A stretch of DNA of 64,000 bases from contig NZ_JAKJSC010000001.1 in the NCBI RefSeq assembly GCF_029029525.1, positions 2,702,987-2,766,986 on the forward strand. The letters run 5' to 3'. The translations under genes and the position numbers were made by a program. Under the pieces are notes generated by a model, which saw nothing but the letters and a program-made list of their open reading frames with translations, was not told the origin of the DNA and did no database searches. Below are positions 1 through 7,391 of this stretch, one piece after another; position 1 is the first letter of the stretch; each line of letters begins with the position of its first letter. The DNA is from Labilibaculum sp. DW002 (GTDB lineage Bacteria > Bacteroidota > Bacteroidia > Bacteroidales > Marinifilaceae).

Positions 1-1801
1 TTTCAATAACCCGTCGGGTTTTAGCTACCCAACCATCTTCTACTAACAGATAAGCATCATCTTTCATGATCTCGCTCCAGTAATCACGCAGATATTGGTA
101 GATATCGTAAGCATCAATTAAGGCAGTCCCCTTGTACTCTTCCAGTAGCAATTGGGAAATCTCTGTAATTAATTTCTTGGGTGCTGTATCCGCATTAATT
201 CCTGTCAGAATTGGATAAACCTTCTTTTGCCAATTGGTAAAAGTATTCTCTAACTGAGTTCCGTAATTTGTAAACTCAGCATGGCTGAAAATGGCTTCTT
301 TAATCTCTGTCTTATCAATACATAGTTGAAAATAGTCTTCCCGCAAGTCTTTAAAAATGCTGGCCTTTAAATTAGGGTACACATCCCAAAAGGCCTGTAA
401 GCTTTCTACATCCCGGTTTGGAATTCCACCATTTAAATGAGCATTTAAATCCTGAATATCTTCCTCTTTCTGGGTATCGATGTATCGTGGAATATTCAGA
501 TTGTACTCATTTTTTACAATTTCGTCGAATTTCACAAATCGAGCGTATTTTTTGGTCTCCTTCTGCTGATTAAAAACCTCTACAATTCGGTATAAATCCT
601 GTTCCCGTAAGCGGTTTTTGTTGCCATCCTTTATAAAGCCTTTGCTGGCATCCACCATAAAAATTCCTTTGCGATCTTTGGTGTTCTCCTTATCGAGCAC
701 GATGATACAAGCAGGAATTCCCGTTCCGTAAAACAAGTTGGCCGGCAAACCAATAATTCCTTTAATCAATTTTCTATCGATTAAGTTTTCACGAATTTCC
801 GCTTCGGCATTTCCCCGAAACAAAACGCCATGAGGAAGAATTACTGCCCCTTTTCCTGTGCTTTTCATAGATGCCAGAATGTGCAGCAGAAAGGCATAAT
901 CACCATTTTTATCGGGTGGTACACCATAAGCTCTAAAGCGATTGAATTCATCATCCATAGGTGAAATGCCATTGCTCCAGTTCTTAATGGAGAATGGAGG
1001 ATTGGCTACTACAAAATCGAAACGTTTTAGTGTGCCATCGGCCTCTTTAAACTGAGGATCAGCAATGGTGTTTTTTCCCGCAATGGTCGCCTCAGGATAT
1101 CCATGCAACCACATGTTCATAATCGCCAAACTTTTAGTGGCTATGTCTTTTTCCTGTCCGTAAATGGTCAAACCCTTTTCAGTCTCGTCAGCTACTTTCA
1201 ATAGTAAGGAACCCGATCCACAGGTTGGATCATATACGGTATAAGAAGGCTTATCTGCTTTGTCAACATCGATAATTTTCGCCAAAATTCGCGACACCTC
1301 TGCAGGCGTATAAAATTGACCTTTGCTCTTTCCCGATTCACTGGCAAAGTGACGCATTAAAAATTCGTAGGCATCCCCTAAAATATCATCATCCTCTGCT
1401 CGATTATTTTTAAAGTCTAAAGCCGGATTCTCAAAAATAGCTATCAGATTACCCAACAGTTCTACTTTCTCGTTACCGCTTCCCAATTTGTCATCGTCGT
1501 TAAAATCGACCAAGTCCATAGAACCTTCCAGTCCGTTGGCAGCAAATAAAGGCTTTAGTATTTTCTTATTAATTTGGTCGCCGATATCAGGCTGTCCTTT
1601 CAAGGCAATCATGTCCTCGAAAGTAGCACCTGCCGGCACTTCAATTAAACTATCTGATTTGTTGGCATATTTATCGGATACATACTTCACAAAAAGCATG
1701 GTCAATACGTAATCTTTGTATTGGCTGGCATCCATTCCCCCTCTTAACTCATCGCAACTAGCCCAAAGTGAGCTGTATAATTCTGATTTCTTGATTGCCA
1801 T
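1..1801 (-). CDS. hsdM: Type I restriction-modification DNA methyltransferase, HsdM subunit (3' end beyond window)
   Basis: The minus-strand frame is open from ATG at 1801 to the left edge, giving about 600 residues with no stop. The N-terminus (LWASCDELRGGMDASQYKDY) is typical HsdM_N helical domain. The SAM-binding motif DPTCGSGSLL begins at residue 191 and the catalytic NPPF motif at residue 267, the order of gamma-type N6-adenine methylases. In a type I enzyme, HsdM with HsdS methylates adenine in a bipartite site and joins HsdR for cleavage. No hsdS or hsdR is visible, so they must lie left of the window if present. The gene sits inside a mobilizable island, so it is probably a transferable defence or maintenance cargo. 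Both key motifs are intact, so methylase activity is expected. Confidence 0.95.
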   Translation of the reverse strand, partial: MAIKKSELYSSLWASCDELRGGMDASQYKDYVLTMLFVKYVSDKYANKSDSLIEVPAGATFEDMIALKGQPDIGDQINKKILKPLFAANGLEGSMDLVDFNDDDKLGSGNEKVELLGNLIAIFENPALDFKNNRAEDDDILGDAYEFLMRHFASESGKSKGQFYTPAEVSRILAKIIDVDKADKPSYTVYDPTCGSGSLLLKVADETEKGLTIYGQEKDIATKSLAIMNMWLHGYPEATIAGKNTIADPQFKEADGTLKRFDFVVANPPFSIKNWSNGISPMDDEFNRFRAYGVPPDKNGDYAFLLHILASMKSTGKGAVILPHGVLFRGNAEAEIRENLIDRKLIKGIIGLPANLFYGTGIPACIIVLDKENTKDRKGIFMVDASKGFIKDGNKNRLREQDLYRIVEVFNQQKETKKYARFVKFDEIVKNEYNLNIPRYIDTQKEEDIQDLNAHLNGGIPNRDVESLQAFWDVYPNLKASIFKDLREDYFQLCIDKTEIKEAIFSHAEFTNYGTQLENTFTNWQKKVYPILTGINADTAPKKLITEISQLLLEEYKGTALIDAYDIYQYLRDYWSEIMKDDAYLLVEDGWVAKTRRVIE

Positions 1802-1867
1802 CTATAGTATATTATTGTTTATTTGAATTTTGACTTTGCAAGTTAATATTATTGTCTTAAAAACAGG

Positions 1868-2022
1868 GATGTCAAAGCTGTCAAATTTATGGTAGAGCCA
1901 TAATTGCCAGTATTACCATAATGTATGGTGGAGGCATAAGTGCAATAACACCAACAATTCCAATCAACAAAAAAGAGCCAAGCATTGCACTTGACTCTTC
2001 AATCTTTGCTGTTCCTTTACAA
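1868..2022 (-). repeat. Duplicated downstream module, copy A (terminator and dyad)
   Basis: This stretch matches 4801-4936 in order: TGTCAAAGCTGTCAAATTTATG against TGTCAAACCTGTCAAGTTTATG, a dyad (TTATGGTA..TACCATAA here, GCCA..TGGC there), a GCAATAA word, ATCAACAAAAAA, and a TTGACTCTT terminator arm. It directly follows the in-frame remnant at 2023-2085, so the duplicated unit is a gene 3' end plus its downstream DNA. The similarity was seen by eye, with short gaps, and continues into coding sequence on the right. It fills most of the hsdM upstream gap. Confidence 0.75.
1973..1999 (-). terminator. Rho-independent terminator after the 2086-2895 gene
   Basis: On the minus strand the arms AAGAGTCAAG and CTTGGCTCTT pair over 10 bp (one G-T wobble) around a 7-nt loop and are followed by a T run. 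It ends the 2086-4723 operon before hsdM begins. Confidence 0.7.
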
Positions 2023-2085
2023 CTATCTTATTGGAAAATTCATAAAATCTCGTGTTTTATAAGTATTAAGGTTATTCTCTAGGTA
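2023..2085 (-). pseudogene. Orphan C-terminal remnant of a 4937-5509 paralogue
   Basis: Immediately after the TAG stop of the 2086-2895 gene, in the same frame, the sequence reads Y then LENNLNTYKTRDFMNFPIR and TAG. The C-terminus of the intact protein at 4937-5509 is LEHNLNEYKTRDFMNYPIR, so 16 of 19 residues agree. The remnant has no start of its own and no upstream part. It shows that a relative of the 4937 gene once ended here and that all but its 3' end was replaced by the present 2086-4723 genes. Ribosomal readthrough of the single TAG would add this tail to the 2086 protein, but nothing in the sequence supports that. Confidence 0.8.
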
Positions 2086-2895
2086 CTATTTAATATTAGT
2101 TGCTTGATTCACTTTGTTATACTCACTACAAAGTTTCATCAAGTTACTTAGCTTCTTTTTCATATCAATATCAAGAACAATATCATCTTTCGAAAAAGAA
2201 AATTTTGGCTTTGGTATAGCTAAAGAAAACAACTCATTGTATTTCGTGCAGAAAGCTTCATTGATTTTATTTAAAACACTCGACACTTCAATTAAGCGAT
2301 TTATACTTGCCGTTAGCTTAGGGATAGAACTAGTTGCATTCTTAATAAATCTCCTTAATTCTAACACATTCTGTTGTACTTCTTTTCGTTTTTCTGTGGT
2401 CTTACTATACGCATCTATAGCTTCATTTATCAATGAAGTTCCAATTTCAACACCAGCACTTATTGCTTCACTTTTTACATCTAGTTTCGTTATTGTTTCT
2501 TTTGTACTCAGTCTGGATAATGAACTATCAATAGAAACAAATGCTTGATTAGAAATAGCCTCAAAATTTTGAGATAAATCAGTATTCAACTCTTTCTTTT
2601 TCTGATGCTGAGAATCAATAGAAATATCCAGGATGAAATCTTTAAGTAATTCTTGATCTTTACTATTCATGTTAGATTTAATTCTAGCTATAAGATTTTT
2701 AGCCATACTTAAATTTCTTAAAGCTTCTTTCCTCTCTGTTTCTAATATTTCGGCCAACTCATTATTATACTTAAAAGCATCTTCATACACATGGTTTAAT
2801 CGATCAGAATAATTAGCAACCTCTATATATTCTTCAATTTCTTTCTCAAGCTTCCCATGCTGACCAAGCGTAAGTATATTATTAATTAAGCTCAT
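2086..2895 (-). CDS. Helical coiled-coil protein of unknown function (269 aa)
   Basis: I do not recognise this family. The protein is almost entirely charged helix with no signal peptide and no clear transmembrane segment. A more apolar stretch near residues 140-165 (AISAGVEIGTSLINEAIDAY) is flanked by long coiled-coil-like segments. It is the last gene of a three-gene minus-strand unit: its ATG at 2895 overlaps the end of the TPR lipoprotein gene by 14 nt, which implies translational coupling. A terminator follows at 1973-1999. The stop codon abuts an in-frame remnant of another gene (2023-2085), so the 3' boundary is a recombination junction. It could be a structural partner of the TPR protein; a helical pore-former is only a guess from the pattern. 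Confidence 0.75.
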   Translation of the reverse strand: MSLINNILTLGQHGKLEKEIEEYIEVANYSDRLNHVYEDAFKYNNELAEILETERKEALRNLSMAKNLIARIKSNMNSKDQELLKDFILDISIDSQHQKKKELNTDLSQNFEAISNQAFVSIDSSLSRLSTKETITKLDVKSEAISAGVEIGTSLINEAIDAYSKTTEKRKEVQQNVLELRRFIKNATSSIPKLTASINRLIEVSSVLNKINEAFCTKYNELFSLAIPKPKFSFSKDDIVLDIDMKKKLSNLMKLCSEYNKVNQATNIK

Positions 2896-4303
2896 TCTGT
2901 TCTAGCTTTAAAGATTCAAATTCAGGTGTTAATTTCGCAACACTATGTTTAATATTTTTTATTTTTTCAGCTCTTTTAATTACATCCTCATTATTAATTC
3001 CTTTCTGAACCTTATAATTACTAAGCTTAACTTGATAAGGGATTGTAAGAACATCATATAAAAGCATTACAACTAACAATATGAGCATACATATGTTAAT
3101 TAAAGTTGGCTCTATGCTATAAAAAAACAGTCTTATATCAGGTAGATAGGAAACAATCTCATAATTGTTGTAGAGTAATAATGCAAAGAGCACTAAAGAG
3201 AATAAAATATAGCGATATGATCTTAACGCAACCAAATACCCCCCAAAAAGAAAACTCCATGCAAAATAAGAATATACCTTTTTTGTCTGAAGATTATCAA
3301 AGGTATATTCGTTCTTAACAATGATAAATAAACCTACAATAATGTAGACAAATAGGTAAAACAAGAAATATTTATATTTATAAAAAAAACCTTTATTCTT
3401 CCACACAATAGTTGCTGCAGCCTGTGAATCATCATAAGATTTTTGAGTGTCCCCTATCATCGAATACACTTCAGCTCTCTTTTTCAAAACATCATAATCC
3501 TTAGGATTACAAGACAGATGATCAGAAAAATTAACTATAGCATTTTTGTAGTCACCCAACGCCGAATAACAAATTCCTTTGTAGACAAATACCTTATTAT
3601 TCAACTTATCCGAAACAGGAATTTTAGAAAAATCTTCAAGTGCTTTTGCGTATTGTTCTGTATTTATATACAAACATCCTTTTTTGAAATAGACACTAGA
3701 ATTTCCATCATCTCCTGAAAGTTGCACAAATTCTTCCAAGTCGGAAATACTCCTTTCATCATTACCAATTAGACTATAAACATTTCCTCTTTTCAAATAC
3801 AATCTAGCATCAGAAGGTTCAACATCAAGGGCATTTGTATAATTTTTTATTGCATCCTCATATTCCTTATTCTCTAGGAAATAATCTCCTCTTAAAGTAT
3901 ACGCTTCAGCATCTCTTTTATGAAATTTTAAGTAATTATTAATATCCTCAATAAAATCCTCCTCTTCTTCTGCTGCAATATTTACAATTGCCCTATTTTT
4001 ATAGGCTGAAGATGCTTCCCCAACAAGTTCAATTGCATCGGTATAATCATCAATAGAATTATCAAAATCTCCTAATTCAAAATAACATTGAGCTCTTAAC
4101 CTGAAAGATTTCTCTATTGTATCAGTAATTTCATTAGCTATAGTTAATTTCTCAATAGCAGCTTCAAAATTATTATTGCCATAAAAACCAAAAGCTTCAA
4201 TGTATAGTTTATTGTATTCAATTATTTTTTCTTCTGAGGTCCTCTTGTCACCGCACGAGGAAATTAGCAACATAATTGTCACTAATAATACTATGTTTTT
4301 CAT
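2882..4303 (-). CDS. TPR-repeat lipoprotein with C-terminal membrane segments (473 aa)
   Basis: A signal with lipobox ending LLISSC puts the lipidated cysteine at residue 17. Residues about 20-300 form repeated TPR-type helical pairs (for example AEAYTLRGDYFLENKEYEDA and ARLYLKRGNVYSLIGNDERS). Residues about 305-440 hold roughly four transmembrane segments. The FLFGGYLVALRSYRYILF and LYDVLTIPYQVKLSNYK stretches resemble a TM2/NINE-type domain, but weakly. A charged tail follows. A lipoprotein anchor combined with several membrane helices is unusual and leaves the topology open. It is the middle gene of the trio, 3 nt after the 4307 gene and overlapping the 2086 gene by 14 nt, so the three products probably work together at the envelope. 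Confidence 0.8.
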   Translation of the reverse strand: MKNIVLLVTIMLLISSCGDKRTSEEKIIEYNKLYIEAFGFYGNNNFEAAIEKLTIANEITDTIEKSFRLRAQCYFELGDFDNSIDDYTDAIELVGEASSAYKNRAIVNIAAEEEEDFIEDINNYLKFHKRDAEAYTLRGDYFLENKEYEDAIKNYTNALDVEPSDARLYLKRGNVYSLIGNDERSISDLEEFVQLSGDDGNSSVYFKKGCLYINTEQYAKALEDFSKIPVSDKLNNKVFVYKGICYSALGDYKNAIVNFSDHLSCNPKDYDVLKKRAEVYSMIGDTQKSYDDSQAAATIVWKNKGFFYKYKYFLFYLFVYIIVGLFIIVKNEYTFDNLQTKKVYSYFAWSFLFGGYLVALRSYRYILFSLVLFALLLYNNYEIVSYLPDIRLFFYSIEPTLINICMLILLVVMLLYDVLTIPYQVKLSNYKVQKGINNEDVIKRAEKIKNIKHSVAKLTPEFESLKLEQNELN

Positions 4304-4306
4304 CTG

Positions 4307-4723
4307 TTAAAAATCTAATTCTAAAGTTTCATCTTCATTGTCAAGCACTTCGCAAAATTTATCGAAATTTTCTAAAGGATTATTTGATACAAAATCACTT
4401 ACACTGCGTAAACCTTGAAGTAACAATTCGTCATTCCCATCTTTTAACCCTTTATCAATCACCTCAAAATGCTTGTTTATTACTGCTCTACGTTCAGAAA
4501 AAATATTATCAAGAGTATATTGGGTTTGCTGAAATTTCAAGGCCATATTCATAATATCTCCCTTGATTTTCAAATTCTCATTATCTAAACGTTTAGATTC
4601 GTTCCAGGTATTCGCTAATTGATTGATGTCATTTATCGCACCTTTTCCATCATTAAAACAATCTTTTGCAAATTCAACATCTTCTTTTGTTATTGTAGCT
4701 AATTTATCTTTTAATTTCCCCAT
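4307..4723 (-). CDS. Small acidic helical protein of unknown function (138 aa)
   Basis: First gene of the three-gene unit on the minus strand. It has no signal peptide or membrane segment. The second half (FSERRAVINKHFEVIDKGL, then LLQGLRSVSDFVSNNPLENF) has the look of a conserved helical bundle in which a NPL motif follows a serine-rich helix. The tail is very acidic (DNEDETLELDF). It ends 3 nt before the TPR lipoprotein gene. I cannot assign a function; the conserved-looking C-terminal half and tight spacing suggest a cytoplasmic partner of the TPR/TM2-like protein. Confidence 0.7.
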   Translation of the reverse strand: MGKLKDKLATITKEDVEFAKDCFNDGKGAINDINQLANTWNESKRLDNENLKIKGDIMNMALKFQQTQYTLDNIFSERRAVINKHFEVIDKGLKDGNDELLLQGLRSVSDFVSNNPLENFDKFCEVLDNEDETLELDF

Positions 4724-4800
4724 TATCTTCTTATTAATTTAAATATTTATAACCATATAAAACACTAGTACAATTTTACAATTTATTATCCTTATAGTTA

Positions 4801-4936
4801 ACTGTCAAACCTGTCAAGTTTATGCCAAATCCATAAACACCATTAGGTATGGCTAAAACATAAACGCAATAAATATCATCAACAAAAAAAGCCAAACCCT
4901 AAAGCTTGACTCTTTATTTTCCATTATTATTTAAAT
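4801..4936 (-). repeat. Duplicated downstream module, copy B
   Basis: Counterpart of 1868-2022, lying directly downstream of the intact 4937-5509 gene. The shared order is the TGTCAA pair, a dyad (ATGCCA..TATGGC), GCAATAA, ATCAACAAAAAA, and a terminator whose arms lie near 4888-4895 and 4906-4914 with a T run on the minus strand. The 4724-4936 gap holds this module and otherwise only AT-rich promoter-like DNA upstream of the 4307-4723 gene. Confidence 0.7.
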
Positions 4937-5509
4937 TTATCTAATAGGATAATTCATAAAATCTCGTGTTTTGTACTCATTTAGATTATGCTCCAACGAA
5001 TACTTTGTGCTCTCATCAATCAACGAAAAATCAAATTCAGTTGAAAAAATGCAAATTGTATCCATCAGGAATTCCTTGCACCATTCCATCAATTCCTTTT
5101 TGTCCTCCTGGCAAACAAGTCTAGCCAATTCTCTACCAATTTTACGATTGTATTGCTCCATCGTATCAGAATCCTCTTCCTCGACATACTTTAGTAATTT
5201 ATTGTAATATTTTTCATCATCGATTAAACAAAAACAAAGAGCTGTTTTATCCGAATCTTTCATATCATCTAAATAACTGTTGGTAAGCTGTGTCAACTCT
5301 TCGAAAAAATGATTTTGAGATTGACCGTCTTGGAAGCTTAATCTTTGAAACTCTTCTCTTACTGTATAATATTTTTCGCCTTCTTCATCTTCCTTTTCTT
5401 CAAGATTTACAGCTTTTCTAAGCAAATCAACAACAAGAAAATTTCCATAATCAACTAAAGCTCTATAAACATCTTTGGTGATATACATTTCATTTGATAA
5501 ATCAATCAT
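4937..5509 (-). CDS. Acidic hypothetical protein (190 aa) with a duplicated 3' end
   Basis: Not recognised. The protein is soluble, strongly acidic (LEEKEDEEGEKYY, VEEEDSDTMEQYNRK) and mostly helical, with no signal peptide. The last 19 residues recur as an orphan tail at 2023-2085, and its downstream terminator region recurs too. Together with the 5550-5987 gene 40 nt upstream it looks like one of the short, single-gene acidic proteins often found in rows in variable loci of Bacteroidota, such as immunity-type proteins. That role is an inference from size, charge and arrangement; no toxin is visible in the window. Confidence 0.75.
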   Translation of the reverse strand: MIDLSNEMYITKDVYRALVDYGNFLVVDLLRKAVNLEEKEDEEGEKYYTVREEFQRLSFQDGQSQNHFFEELTQLTNSYLDDMKDSDKTALCFCLIDDEKYYNKLLKYVEEEDSDTMEQYNRKIGRELARLVCQEDKKELMEWCKEFLMDTICIFSTEFDFSLIDESTKYSLEHNLNEYKTRDFMNYPIR

Positions 5510-5549
5510 TTATTTACTTTATAGTTTATAACATTCAATAATTTGCCTC

Positions 5550-5987
5550 TTACTCATCCAATTCTTTATTCAATTTGCTTATTTCTTCTTCATCGAAGCC
5601 ACAATAAGTCATTTCCCAGAGACAGTGAGCGATAAGATCAACTTCGGAAAAACTCAATAAACTTTCAGAATTTATTGACATTCCTGCCCATTCATTCCAA
5701 GGTGTAAACATCAAACTATAAGTCGTTGGAGAGTCTCCAGAACATTTATCAGATAAATCTAAGGCATTAACATGGACATATTTTTCACCATTATCCTCAA
5801 TATTTTGAACTAATATTTCGAACTTACTTGCCTGAAAACCTATGACTTTTAACTTCTCAAAAACAAGCTTATATCCTTCTATATTCCGATCAGTATCTGA
5901 ATACAAATTGTACAATACTGTTCGTATTTCATCCCACTTATATTTTAAAATCAGATCTTTTAATTTCATTTCTAACGTTTTATGCAT
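5550..5987 (-). CDS. Conserved hypothetical protein, possibly DUF6557-like (145 aa)
   Basis: A soluble protein. Its C-terminal half carries TTYSLMFTPWNEWAGMSI, then LIAHCLWEMTYCGFDEEEI, a pattern I associate from memory with the DUF6557 family of Bacteroidota; a profile search is needed to confirm it. The N-terminal half is helical (LKDLILKYKWDEIRTVLYNL). It lies 40 nt upstream of the 4937-5509 gene on the same strand and is preceded by the 5997-6236 repeat field, which therefore contains its promoter region. The function is unknown. Confidence 0.75.
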   Translation of the reverse strand: MHKTLEMKLKDLILKYKWDEIRTVLYNLYSDTDRNIEGYKLVFEKLKVIGFQASKFEILVQNIEDNGEKYVHVNALDLSDKCSGDSPTTYSLMFTPWNEWAGMSINSESLLSFSEVDLIAHCLWEMTYCGFDEEEISKLNKELDE

Positions 5988-5996
5988 TTCACTATG

Positions 5997-6236
5997 TCAC
6001 TTAAGTGATTTGTCACTTTCTCAACTTGTCAACAAAGTGATTTCTCCCTTTATCACTTTCTCAACTTGTCACTAAAGAGATATATTTCTTTATATCTTTC
6101 TCACTTTATAACTTTATAACTAAAGTGAGAAAGAAAGTTATTTCTTTATAACTAAATCAATTTATTTCTAAAGTGAGAAATCAATATCTAAATAACTTTA
6201 TAAAGAAATATCTTAATAAATAAATCACTTTATAAC
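5997..6236. repeat. Iteron-like repeat field
   Basis: About 240 bp holds seven copies of the heptamer TCACTTT in both orientations (starts near 6013, 6034, 6053, 6101, 6122, 6170, 6225). There is an exact 19-nt direct repeat TCACTTTCTCAACTTGTCA at 6013-6031 and 6053-6071, the 12-nt palindrome TCACTTAAGTGA at 5997-6008, and several ACTTTATAAC words near 6103-6120, 6144 and 6228. An inverted pair ATTTCTTTATAA / TTATAAAGAAAT spans about 6139-6208. It lies between the starts and ends of two minus-strand genes. It could be replication iterons, an operator array controlling the 5550-5987 gene, or decayed repeats. Confidence 0.75.
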
Positions 6237-6241
6237 GGAAT

Positions 6242-6625
6242 CTAGCTCATGACATTTAATTCAATCTCACTTGCTGGGCATACAAATAATATCGCTCTGC
6301 TGCTCTTATCACCATCTATAATTCTACGAGCAATTACTTTAAAGCAATTTGTTCCATAATCTCGTTTTAAAGCTGAAGCTAAATTGGCCTTGCTAAATGA
6401 TATAAAATCACCAACTCCAATAGTCTGTTCAACATTCACATCCCAATTGTAATGGCAATATTTTTTATCAGCACTATTTCGATCACTTTTCACTCGCACC
6501 TCATAATTATACTTCTGGTAGAAAATCAATTCATTCTTACCATTAACCAGTCCTTTCTTATAAAAAACCATTGAGCAGATCAGAATACAAATCAGGCTAA
6601 ATATTGCAAATATTATTAATTCCAT
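6242..6625 (-). CDS. Small membrane-anchored hypothetical protein (127 aa)
   Basis: An N-terminal transmembrane helix (residues about 3-22) is followed by a basic KKG stop-transfer signal and a soluble domain of about 100 residues. The soluble part contains alternating beta-like segments (YEVRVKSDRN, NCFKVIARRII, RAILFVCPASEIEL). No lipobox is present. I do not recognise the family. It stands alone between the repeat field and the nucleotidase gene, and the 212-nt upstream gap holds only the hairpin at 6786-6822. A single-helix anchor with a small beta-rich domain could suit a surface-exclusion or lipocalin-like role, but nothing here shows that. Confidence 0.65.
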   Translation of the reverse strand: MELIIFAIFSLICILICSMVFYKKGLVNGKNELIFYQKYNYEVRVKSDRNSADKKYCHYNWDVNVEQTIGVGDFISFSKANLASALKRDYGTNCFKVIARRIIDGDKSSRAILFVCPASEIELNVMS

Positions 6626-6785
6626 AGATCAATTCAATTAACAGATTATACCTTTTCCCCATTATATAAATTCGTTACTATAATCTTTAGGAATTTGAAC
6701 CTTACGAGCGTACCGAGTTATATATTTTTAAACGAATGTGCAGGAAATATCAAGGGTTGTGCAAGGGGTTTTCCGTAGCTAAAAC

Positions 6786-6822
6786 ATGGCTTGCTCCTAA
6801 CCAAATGTTGTTAGCAAGTCAT
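6786..6822 (-). terminator. Stem-loop after the nucleotidase gene
   Basis: Arms near 6786-6801 and 6810-6822 pair as CTTGC..TAAC with GTTAGCAAG, with a three-base bulge and an extension (ATGG/TCAT). It begins 16 nt after the 6838-7290 stop on the minus strand and is followed by a short T run. A similar CTTGCT..AGCAAG hairpin is at 9551-9585. Confidence 0.5.
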
Positions 6823-6837
6823 ACTAATAAAAAATAA

Positions 6838-7290
6838 TTAAAGCGAGAAGTATTTTAATACAGAATCCCAATCCGGAAACTCATCAGATCCGAAATTTAT
6901 AAGTTTCCCTTCAAAGTTTTCTTGACCTTTTCCTTCTGTATAATCATCAATTAAGTAATCTCCCTTTAGTAAAGCCTTATTAGGTGAAAGAATTAGTTTT
7001 TTCACTGCTTCAAAACCTAAGTGATTCTCCACCCAAATTCTCTTCTCCATATACGAAAGAGGATTATGCTCACTTGGGGCGCTCAAAATATAAACTTCAG
7101 TATCTTTCAGTTCTGATAATTTACGAAAGGCTTCAACGGCTCCTTTTAAGGGCTCCAGGTTTCGAAAAAAATCAATCTGTGCTTGTGGATATTTCATCTC
7201 TGGATAACGCTTAACATGCGCCTTATAAGATCCCATAAAGTCGCAAAGCACATCATCCATATCTACAAATACAATCTGATTCCTTTTCAT
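6838..7290 (-). CDS. 5'(3')-deoxyribonucleotidase-like HAD phosphatase (NT5C family)
   Basis: HAD motif I is present as FVDMDDVLCDF at residues 8-18, with the two aspartates of DMDDVL as nucleophile and acid/base. LSAP near residue 70 fits motif II, and LIDDYTEG near 113 fits motif IV. At 150 residues it has the size of the cytosolic deoxynucleotidase family (PF06941), which dephosphorylates dNMPs and balances nucleotide pools; related enzymes are also carried by phages. It stands alone in the island between a membrane-anchored unknown and the relaxase gene. Whether it serves metabolism or limits phage DNA synthesis cannot be told from the sequence. Confidence 0.85.
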   Translation of the reverse strand: MKRNQIVFVDMDDVLCDFMGSYKAHVKRYPEMKYPQAQIDFFRNLEPLKGAVEAFRKLSELKDTEVYILSAPSEHNPLSYMEKRIWVENHLGFEAVKKLILSPNKALLKGDYLIDDYTEGKGQENFEGKLINFGSDEFPDWDSVLKYFSL

Positions 7291-7391
7291 AGCAAATAGT
7301 CAAAATTTATATATCTCTAAAAATAATTGAAATATTTTATCTTTCATAATACTTTTAGCGGTATTGATAAACTAATAATTGTAATATCTTT

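Noticed and set aside
1488-1712. Plus-strand frame inside hsdM
   Set aside because: The minus-strand HsdM reading is continuous with the SAM and NPPF motifs, so this is a shadow.
2114-2548. Plus-strand frame of 144 codons antisense to the helical gene
   Set aside because: It is the reverse shadow of the coupled 2086-2895 gene and has no independent promoter or spacing evidence.
5997-6236. CRISPR array
   Set aside because: The repeats are short, occur in both orientations and irregular spacing, and have no uniform spacers; no cas genes are present.
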